From Sulfuricellaceae bacterium (GTDB taxonomy: Bacteria; Pseudomonadota; Gammaproteobacteria; Burkholderiales; UBA9220): DNA of 13,096 nucleotides. This document shows, one piece after another, positions 5,487-11,874 of this stretch (positions are counted from its first letter, which is position 1; every line of letters starts with the position of its first letter). The DNA is taken from contig JAIOJO010000140.1 of NCBI GenBank assembly GCA_019911985.1, positions 1 through 13,096 of the forward strand, written 5' to 3'. The notes beneath the pieces are model-generated. The model saw nothing but the letters and a program-made list of their open reading frames with translations, searched no databases and was not told where the DNA came from. A program made the position numbers and the translations under genes.

Positions 5487-7728
5487 CGCTCATCCCACTC
5501 GCGCCGCAAGCGGCGAAATTAGGATCGTTATCGCTTAACCACTGATAGGAAGGGCCCACCGCAAGCTTAGTGCCATTAACAGTTTGATAGGCTTCCGCAG
5601 GCGGATCGTTGAATGTTTTACCTTCCGCCTTCATCCGGGCCTCAAAGACTTTGCGCGCCAGTTGCCAAACACTCTGGCCTCGAACCCCATCGGCGGTGGC
5701 AAAGCGCTCCGCATTGATGGGGCTGGCACACGAACCCTGCCCCCTGCATTCGTTGCCGCCGGGTTGGCTTTGCTGGGCGGACGTCCCGTAGAGCCCACAG
5801 CCGCCCTGCTGTTTACAATCGTTCAGCGTATGGCAAGTGTGGTCAGTAGCGGTAGCGCACAGACCTTCGCCGGCACAACTGTTCGGTTCGTGCCCTGAGT
5901 ATGCCCTGCCTTGCCCATTGCAGGCGTTAAGCCCCATGCAACTGTGTTTGAGCGCCACTGCCGGTATTTCAAAGCCGCCCGGCGGCAGGCTGATATCCGA
6001 CAGATCGGCAATCAACGAAGGGATATTATAGCTATTCAGCATAGTCAACTGATTGGTGTATGAATTGGGCAGCGCGGCTTCCGCCGGGGATTCGGCTGCC
6101 GCAGATTTCTGAATTGCGTCTATATAGGCTTGAACATTGGACTTAGGGGACAGGCCGTTTGAGGTGATATCCAGGTTTTCGAAAGTCGGCGCCAGCGTCA
6201 CGTTTTGCTCCAGCGGCATGATGGGCGAACCGGCGGGAATCGCGACGGTAAACTCGCGCATGCCTTTAATCATCCGGTCGAGAATCCAGATCATCGCCTT
6301 GTGCATGTCGACGTTAAACAGCTTTTCCTGCGCCGCCCCGCTGACCTTGTAAGTGGCCTCGCTCATCAGGAACATGTATTGGTAAACCGCATTGCAAAGA
6401 TTCGACAGCGCCTGGACTTGGGCCGGATAGTTCGCCGTTGTCGGATTCTTCGGGTAGGCGTAGGTGATCTTCGAGAGGTCTGCCGGCGTCCACTGCGTTG
6501 CCGCGGCGGGTGGAGGCGTAGGCGACGACGGCAAGACTTCCTGCTGCGAACCGTAGGGGGTCAGCTCGGACTGCAGCGACAAGAATTTATAATAATGCGA
6601 CGCTTCCGTTTTCGAGGGGTCATCGTCCGGCGACTCCTGTGAAGGAACACCATATCCCTCGCCCTGGTCGCAAATCGTTGAAATAGCCTGCAAGGCGCTC
6701 AGCTTGTCATTTACCGTCACCAGCTCCTTCAAGCCGGCGTGGCTGTCGCTGCTGTTGGGGTACTGGGCGACGCTGGCGGCGGAGTCGGGTTCGCTGGGAA
6801 CGGCCGATGGCGTATACGTGCTGCCGGGATAAACCGTGTCGATATTGTTTTGACCGTAATAGGCGTCGGGAATCTGCTTCTCCTGCGCACCGGCGGTGAA
6901 ATCCGAATCCTGTACCTGCTGGGTCGATATCAGGCAGCGGATGTACGAATAGAACTCGCCTATGGTGCTCCAGTTGTCGTCCACCAGCGCCTCGGCGGTG
7001 GATTGCGGATACTCGATTTCGAGAAAGCCCCACAGCGTGTCGTAGCTCAAACCGGCAAGAGGAATGGCAACCGGTTTGCCATCGGGCCCCAAGGGCTTGT
7101 GATGAGGCAGGTTGGTTCCCCCCGCCTCCGATTGAAAGTTGGGCGACTTGCCATACATCTTGGGCACTCCACCCAAGGCGAATAGAATATTCGCCGCCAG
7201 CGTCATGTGCAGCATCTCTTCAACAGACACGCTCATGATGACGCCGCCCGCCTTGTTGGCAAACAGATTCAGCGGCACCGTCGTAGTGGAAGGCTGGCGT
7301 TTGATCGAGTAATAGGCGTAGAGATAGATCGGAAGGGTCGCGAGTTCGATCTCGACAGCGGTTTGCAGGCACGATTTTAAGCGCGCGAGGATTTCCGCCC
7401 GCGTATATTTGGCTTCCAGCTCCTTGACCTTGGCTTGCTCTTTTGGGGTCAGTTGATCGACGGGATCGACCCTTATTCGAACGCTCTTAATCGTCCTGGC
7501 GCCATCGAACTCGACAGTCACGCCCAAAGCGCCGGCTTGCGCCTTTTTGAATTCGTTCAACTGGGAATCCGTCATATTGCCGGGCGCGTAAAAATAATTG
7601 TCGAGTGGTCCGTCCGTGCCTTGCCGAGGCAGCCCCCCCGTTGCGGATGAGTCCAGCACTACAGTGGATTTTCCGTTGCTGTCGGTAGAGATGCTTTGCA
7701 CTTTGCCGGATAAGGTGTATTGGATCAT
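5467..7728 (-). CDS. VioB-type ferritin-like protein with cysteine-rich CX5C tail; candidate MNIO substrate
   Basis: The 753-residue protein starts at ATG 7728, chosen for GGAG at 7738-7741 with 8-nt spacing; it has no signal peptide. Residues 1-90 form a small beta-rich domain. Residues 108-500 form a ferritin-like region of the type found in iminophenyl-pyruvate dimer synthase VioB: VEIELATLP (E126/E128) and SVEEMLHMTLAANIL (E170/E171/H174) are the first half-site, and YMFLMSEATY (E457) with DMHKAMIWIL (H476) are the probable second half-site. The segment from about 280 to 420 is a long insertion rich in Ser, Pro and Asp. From 597 the chain turns Cys-rich: CMGLNAC (597-603), CAGEGLC (618-624), CHTLNDCKQQGGC (632-644), CRGQGSC (661-667). 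A WQLARKVFEARMKAEGK helix (688-704) follows, and the end is GASGMSGGGSCS with C741 and C752. Similar tails occur near DUF692 genes as far as I remember. The MNIO gene follows immediately, so this tail is the likely substrate. The real function of the ferritin-like part is unknown. Confidence 0.8.
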   Translation of the reverse strand: MIQYTLSGKVQSISTDSNGKSTVVLDSSATGGLPRQGTDGPLDNYFYAPGNMTDSQLNEFKKAQAGALGVTVEFDGARTIKSVRIRVDPVDQLTPKEQAKVKELEAKYTRAEILARLKSCLQTAVEIELATLPIYLYAYYSIKRQPSTTTVPLNLFANKAGGVIMSVSVEEMLHMTLAANILFALGGVPKMYGKSPNFQSEAGGTNLPHHKPLGPDGKPVAIPLAGLSYDTLWGFLEIEYPQSTAEALVDDNWSTIGEFYSYIRCLISTQQVQDSDFTAGAQEKQIPDAYYGQNNIDTVYPGSTYTPSAVPSEPDSAASVAQYPNSSDSHAGLKELVTVNDKLSALQAISTICDQGEGYGVPSQESPDDDPSKTEASHYYKFLSLQSELTPYGSQQEVLPSSPTPPPAAATQWTPADLSKITYAYPKNPTTANYPAQVQALSNLCNAVYQYMFLMSEATYKVSGAAQEKLFNVDMHKAMIWILDRMIKGMREFTVAIPAGSPIMPLEQNVTLAPTFENLDITSNGLSPKSNVQAYIDAIQKSAAAESPAEAALPNSYTNQLTMLNSYNIPSLIADLSDISLPPGGFEIPAVALKHSCMGLNACNGQGRAYSGHEPNSCAGEGLCATATDHTCHTLNDCKQQGGCGLYGTSAQQSQPGGNECRGQGSCASPINAERFATADGVRGQSVWQLARKVFEARMKAEGKTFNDPPAEAYQTVNGTKLAVGPSYQWLSDNDPNFAACGASGMSGGGSCS
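5728..5940 (-). other. CX5C cysteine-repeat segment (codons 597-667 of the ferritin-like protein)
   Basis: Nine cysteines fall in 71 residues, in the pattern C-x5-C (597/603), C-x5-C (618/624), C-x5-C-x5-C (632/638/644), C-x5-C (661/667). Gly, Gln and Asn fill the x5 gaps (NGQG, GEG, QQGG, RGQG). The ferritin-like body has only isolated cysteines (C120, C265, C353, C445), so the clustering is not a composition effect. The segment is a plausible core region for MNIO thiol chemistry or a metal-binding tail. Confidence 0.75.
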
Positions 7729-8027
7729 CGTGTCAACTCCTTTATTAATTTTATATAAGATAGAAGCGCCGCCCTGTCGCACCGTCGGATTCCCGTGGTG
7801 GCCAATGCAGCGCCAGTTTTTTCCGGGCGGCCGCCGCCCGCATTTTTATCTTCGGCGAGTGGGTCCTTGCCTGTCCGGAATACTATCCCGTCCATGTGAC
7901 CCAAATATGAAGCTCCCGCCTCCCATTTTCCGGCTACGGCCCATCCGCCTCGAACGGCCTCCCCTGTGCCGCCCTCGCAGGCAGTCCCGGACGACCATGC
8001 CTAGAGCCGGCGCGTCGAAAGCAGACA
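7729..8027 (-). promoter_or_regulatory. Intergenic leader of the ferritin-like/MNIO operon
   Basis: This 299-bp gap separates the GH64-like gene from the ferritin-like gene. Next to the ribosome binding site it holds an AT-rich stretch (7742-7762; minus strand TCTTATATAAAATTAATAAA) that could contain a -10 element, with no convincing -35. A GC-rich hairpin lies at 7824-7840. I see no T-run terminator for the GH64-like gene on the minus strand, so read-through from that gene is possible. A 60-codon minus-strand frame (7846-8028, GTG start overlapping the GH64 stop as TAGTG) is Arg-rich and unconvincing. Confidence 0.35.
7824..7847 (+). terminator. GC-rich hairpin followed by T5 on the plus strand
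   Basis: CGGGCGG (7824-7830) and CCGCCCG (7834-7840) form a 7-bp stem with a 3-nt loop, followed by CA and TTTTT (7843-7847) on the plus strand. All genes here run on the minus strand, so it would stop antisense transcription, or act as a stable hairpin in the minus-strand leader of the ferritin-like mRNA (7-bp stem 84-117 nt before the ATG). Confidence 0.4.
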
Positions 8028-10856
8028 CTAAGCCCCCCCGCTACTGACCCAAGACAGAAGCTTTATTTTCAAGCCAGTCGGCCCTGGGAGCGACATCTGA
8101 ACGTTGGTCGATTGGCCGTTCTTGTCGGCATAAGGAAAACCGTAACCGAGGCCATTGATGCTGACGTCCGGCTGCGAGAAGTAGGCCGCGTAGAAGTTCG
8201 CGGATTGGCCGTCGGCATAGTAGACAAACGGGGGCTGCCCTTGCGCGGTACACGAACCGTCATCGGTAAACGTGGCCACCGGCGTGGTGCTGCTATTGGC
8301 GATGGGGCTGGAGGTCAGCTTTTGCAGGCCGCTCCAAACCCCGTTGCTACCCAGTTGGCTGCGGTAGATATTGAAGCCTCCCGCCGTCTCGGCCCCAATG
8401 GCGCCGCCCGGCCCATTGACCGACGCCCAGGCGAGCGCGACCGTATTTTGATCCGACGCAACATCGACCTGGATGATATTGCTGGGCGTCGTCTCCGTTG
8501 CCTGCTGCCACACTCCAGTGCTGCCCGTGAATGTTCCATTGCCCGCCACGGGGATCGAAAACATGTTCGCGTCGATAACGCTGGCCGGGAAGGTTCCGTT
8601 GGCGTTGGTATTCCCGCTGACGCCGGAGATGATGACGCGGTCGCCGGTTTGGAGGCCATGATCGGGCGACGTAATCACAATCGGGTCGGCGTCGCTGGCC
8701 TTCTTAACGGTACCCGCCAGAGGGGTGGCATCGATATTCACGGCGGTGAGGGCATAGCGGTAAGTACCGGCGGTTAGGCTGCCCGCGGTTGCCGTCGCCG
8801 CTGTCGCGGACGTGAGCAGCGGCGAACTCGCCCAATAGCTGGGGGGAAGCACGTTCACCCAGTTGCCGCCGGCATTTCGCGGCGTGATGCCGCGATTCAA
8901 CGCCGACACGATATTGTTGTAGACGTTCTTCGCGTCGCCCACGTCCAGGGTCGAGGCGGAATCCACCACCGAACCGAACACGCCGTCCGCGCCAAACACC
9001 ATGGAAGAAGCGGATTCCCAAGCACTGTAAATCGCCGTCAACCAGGACGGCGCGGGCGGGTAGGCCGGATTGACGGTGTTGCTCGAAAAAAACGGCTGAT
9101 AGACGTTGAGTATCTTGCCGGCAAATTGATCGCCCCACTGGCCGGCCCCGCCCGTCAACTGCAGCATCGTGTATTGCGGCCCCGCATTGCCGCTTGCATA
9201 GACATCCAGCGTGTAGCCCGACCATTTGGTTTGAGTGGCTTGATCGTCCAGCACGAACGTTGTCGTGGGGCTTGCGGGGTCGGCGGGCCGATAGTAATCG
9301 AAGAAGTCCTTGATGGCTGCCTCGAAATATTTATTCAAGGGGTCATAAAGGTAGTTGTTGATCGGCGGGGTTTGAACCGTGCCGGCATGGCTGCCGGGGC
9401 TCGCGTCAAGATAATTCGTTGCCGTCACGCCCGAGGCGATCAATTGGGCGCCGCTCAAGTCGGACGATAGGCTCCAATAGACGTTATAGCCGGTGGCATA
9501 GGGGTAGGGGTTCCAGGCAATTTGCAATTGGTTGTAGGCGGCCCCCGTCGTCCCCGTCAGGATATTGCTAGCCATCGATTCTCCGGTGGCCGAGGTGGCG
9601 GTTACCGCATAATAGGCGGTCACCGAGGTGTAATTGCCTACAGCGCCGGCTGGATTGGCGCTCAAGGCTAGGGGCGGATTTCCCTCCAGCACGCCGATAA
9701 TGTCTTGCGGAGCGGTGATCCGCGTGCCGGTCGGGAAGGGCGCATTCTGGTTGTCCGCTGCCCCGGCCAAGAAAAAAACGGCATTCGAAGCCGAATCCAG
9801 CTTGTCGATGAAGCTTTTGAAGCCCTTGAACAGCGTTTCGCGATCCGGCAGCATGCCGACGCCGAGCACCGAATCCGCGGGAGGCGGCGGCGTGGCCCCG
9901 GTCGTCGTCACCTGGAACGGAAAGCCGACCTGGTCCACCTCCGAGACGTCGAAGTCGAGGCTGGTGCTGGTGATGCCCCATTCGAACAAGCCGAACACGT
10001 CATTGGGATTCGTCATCGGAGTCGGCGACCCGACGCTCGGGCTCGCCGCACTGCCGAGCACGGGAATGGCGATCGGCGAACCCACGCTGATGACCATGAC
10101 CCCGCTCAATATCCCGTTGGCGCTGGGGTCGGGCAGGCTCAACGTGGCGCTGACCGTCGCATTGGGGTAAGGGGGGATGCTGGCAGGAAAGAGGTTGATG
10201 AGCGGCAGATTCTGGCCGAATGGCACATCAGCGTAGCTCATGCCGCTTGCCGGCTCCGGCATCTGGATCACGGCGCCGCCGCCCGGCAGCGCAGGGCTGC
10301 CGATGTAGCCCGTGACGCCGACGAAAGAGTCCGGCGTGGTTGCCGTGTAATAGACGACCACGTTCTGGCTCGGCGTATATCCGGCAGGGGTTTCGATCAT
10401 CAGCGCGCCGGAACTTGGAAACCCCGCCGTCGACGCGACATTGATCGTGGAGCCCAGTACGTTCGAGGAAGTCACGGTTGCGCCCGAACCGATACCGGAA
10501 GCCCCAGGCGGGAACGTCGTTCCGGTGAACGCATTGTTCTTCGTATCGACCCCGGTGTAAGCGACGGTCACGCTGAGGCCCGGTTGACTGATCAAGATGT
10601 TGCCGCTCGGTGGAAACCCGGTGACGGACGTTACCGGAATCGGATTCCCATCGACCGGGCCGACGGCGCTCGTCGTCGCCGTGGACAAGGTCGTCGTGCT
10701 GGCTGTCACGCCCGTTTGGGTTAGATAAACAAACTGCGACATGTCATTTTGCTCGTTGCCGAAAATGGCCGCATAGACGCCCATATTGGCCACAGCGCCG
10801 GGAACCTCGAATGTCACCGAAAACGGCTGGGTAGCCGAAAGAGTAGAAACCGCCAT
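8028..10856 (-). CDS. GH64/thaumatin-like beta-1,3-glucanase family protein with inserted domains
   Basis: The 942-residue protein starts at ATG 10856 with GAGG (10865-10868) 8 nt upstream. Residues 50-190 hold two related repeats of the type 'I-V-S-T-x-G-F-P-x-S-G ... V-x-Y-T-G' (74-115 and 137-185). A GH64-like core is recognisable at about 205-350: FEWGITSTSLDFDV then SEVDQVGFPFQV (291-316). There E292 and D308 are 16 residues apart, the same spacing as the catalytic Glu/Asp I remember for the Streptomyces GH64 enzyme. The core resumes at 500-660 (KYFEAAIKDFFDYY, VYNNIVSALNRGI) and at 877-935 (FYAAYFSQPDVSINGLGYGFPYADKNGQS). A fibronectin-III-like domain (about 395-495) and a mixed Fn3/FCCH-like segment (680-870, with ITSPDHGLQTGDRVIISGVSG) interrupt it. 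There is no signal peptide and one cysteine. The protein probably binds or cleaves beta-1,3-glucan if exported; the export route is not visible. Confidence 0.72.
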   Translation of the reverse strand: MAVSTLSATQPFSVTFEVPGAVANMGVYAAIFGNEQNDMSQFVYLTQTGVTASTTTLSTATTSAVGPVDGNPIPVTSVTGFPPSGNILISQPGLSVTVAYTGVDTKNNAFTGTTFPPGASGIGSGATVTSSNVLGSTINVASTAGFPSSGALMIETPAGYTPSQNVVVYYTATTPDSFVGVTGYIGSPALPGGGAVIQMPEPASGMSYADVPFGQNLPLINLFPASIPPYPNATVSATLSLPDPSANGILSGVMVISVGSPIAIPVLGSAASPSVGSPTPMTNPNDVFGLFEWGITSTSLDFDVSEVDQVGFPFQVTTTGATPPPPADSVLGVGMLPDRETLFKGFKSFIDKLDSASNAVFFLAGAADNQNAPFPTGTRITAPQDIIGVLEGNPPLALSANPAGAVGNYTSVTAYYAVTATSATGESMASNILTGTTGAAYNQLQIAWNPYPYATGYNVYWSLSSDLSGAQLIASGVTATNYLDASPGSHAGTVQTPPINNYLYDPLNKYFEAAIKDFFDYYRPADPASPTTTFVLDDQATQTKWSGYTLDVYASGNAGPQYTMLQLTGGAGQWGDQFAGKILNVYQPFFSSNTVNPAYPPAPSWLTAIYSAWESASSMVFGADGVFGSVVDSASTLDVGDAKNVYNNIVSALNRGITPRNAGGNWVNVLPPSYWASSPLLTSATAATATAGSLTAGTYRYALTAVNIDATPLAGTVKKASDADPIVITSPDHGLQTGDRVIISGVSGNTNANGTFPASVIDANMFSIPVAGNGTFTGSTGVWQQATETTPSNIIQVDVASDQNTVALAWASVNGPGGAIGAETAGGFNIYRSQLGSNGVWSGLQKLTSSPIANSSTTPVATFTDDGSCTAQGQPPFVYYADGQSANFYAAYFSQPDVSINGLGYGFPYADKNGQSTNVQMSLPGPTGLKIKLLSWVSSGGA

Positions 10857-11188
10857 TTATTTTTCCTCGATTGTTTAAGATTTAGCGGAGCTTGGATTTC
10901 GTTCCGCTCCGGCCTCACGGGAATTTAACGCAATGAAACATTGCCAATACCAGTTCATCGCCATGCCGCCTATGCAACCGGGCTAACTCGTTTATTGAAA
11001 AATTGACGACAAGAACTCGTCGCATCATATCCAAGCCAAACCCAAGAATGAATCAGGGAAACCCCTAGTTTCGCGCCCTGCCCCCAACAAAACATCGGCC
11101 TTGCGCACGTGGAATAGGAACCCGTGTAGCTATCTCGCCAAACCGTACCAGTTTGAAGTAGCGTTTTCTCCTAGAAAGGAGGCTCTAC
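10857..11188. other. Gene-free stretch upstream of the GH64-like gene
   Basis: These 332 bases hold no credible coding frame. They contain the ribosome binding site of the GH64-like gene, the GTCAATTTTTCAA near-repeat (10995-11007, minus strand), a short GACGA/TCGTC hairpin (11005-11021), and a weak -10-like TATGAT on the minus strand (about 11025-11030) without a good -35. The right end (from roughly 11130) looks like the leader of an IS3-type element. No T-run terminator is apparent. Confidence 0.4.
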
Positions 11189-11251
11189 ATGAAGAAATCG
11201 AGATTTACTGAGCAGCAGATCGTAGCGATCCTCAAAGAGGTGGAAATTGGC
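11168..11251 (+). mobile_element. Remnant of an IS3-family element (leader and OrfA N-terminus)
   Basis: An ATG at 11189 behind a strong AAGGAGG (11176-11182) opens with MKKSRFTEQQIVAILKE (first 17 residues), then VEIG. This is the near-invariant start of IS3-family OrfA helix-turn-helix transposase proteins. After residue 21 (11251) the similarity ends: the expected continuation with a CRKHG...YYxWK motif is missing. The leader hairpin CTCCT/AGGAG (11168-11172/11177-11181) that overlaps the ribosome binding site is also typical of these elements. Neither terminal inverted repeat nor OrfB is present, so only a fragment is left. Its exact left border cannot be placed by eye. Confidence 0.75.
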
Positions 11252-11816
11252 GCCCTCTACTTCTGGCTGGTACAGAATAGCAAAGAGGCTACTGAGGAGG
11301 GAAGCGGCGCCCAATACACCAAGATTCACGTTGATCGCAGCATTGCATTCATGCACGGCTATCTGGGCGAGAAAAACTGGCCAGCGGCATGGGCAACGCC
11401 CCTCCAATGCGCGATTCGCAGCACCGATCCTGCAACCCCATTGTCGCGCATCGCCTTTCCAGACGAACGACCGCGCCTATCTGGAAAAATTGCTGTTCCT
11501 CTATTCGGAATTCAAGGAAGCGCGTCTGGGAGATTTCAGCAGCGCCCAAGACTTGCCGCGTCGCACCAAGGACTTCTACGAGATAACTGGCAAGAAGTTG
11601 GACATGGAATTCGGTAGCACCTATAAATTTCTTGACGACCATTTCAAGGATTGTTTCGGTATCGAGTGCAATTATTATCTGGAATCCATCGGCAAAAACA
11701 TTGCTTACTTGTCCGAGGTCGTCAAACGCGACGAAGCGGAATATTTCCAGAGGCTCAAGCGCGGCGGTATCGTTGCACAGGTGGAAACGCTCGGCCTGTC
11801 TCTATTCCACCAATAG
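11252..11816 (+). pseudogene. Truncated gene of unknown function, fused to the IS3 remnant
   Basis: A frame open to TAG at 11814-11816 encodes a natural-looking C-terminal segment from about 11460: NDRAYLEKLLFLYSEFKEAR, then GDFSSAQDLPRRTKDFYEITGKK, EFGSTYKFLDDHFKDCFGI, and a helical end KNIAYLSEVVKRDEAEYFQRL. Upstream of that, this frame gives an atypical Arg/Pro-rich translation, while the frame continuing from the IS3 ATG gives a more protein-like AQYTKIHVDRSIAFMHGYLG before it loses sense near 11400-11450. A frameshift between the two is likely. The intact-looking frame has no ATG before 11604. I recognise no domain. It is best read as the 3' remnant of a gene broken by the IS insertion, converging on bcsG. 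Confidence 0.5.
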
Positions 11817-11874
11817 ACAGGGAATCCCCTTCGCAGTCGACCAGCGAACTCAAGCCAGCGATCATCCCTTGCTT

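Noticed and set aside
5028..5538. Plus-strand frames opposite the MNIO gene and the C-terminus of the ferritin-like gene
   Set aside because: They are antisense shadows of two genes with clear metal-ligand and Cys-repeat motifs, and have no plausible ribosome binding sites or family features.
7846..8028. 60-codon minus-strand frame overlapping the GH64-like stop (TAGTG), considered as a small MNIO precursor
   Set aside because: It has a single cysteine, no repeats or leader-like helix, an Arg-rich composition expected from GC-rich noncoding DNA, and no clear ribosome binding site beyond a G-run.
9705..10724. 339-codon plus-strand frame antisense to the GH64-like gene
   Set aside because: Arg/Asp/Gly-rich shadow translation with no recognisable pattern; the minus-strand frame shows coherent domains over 942 residues.
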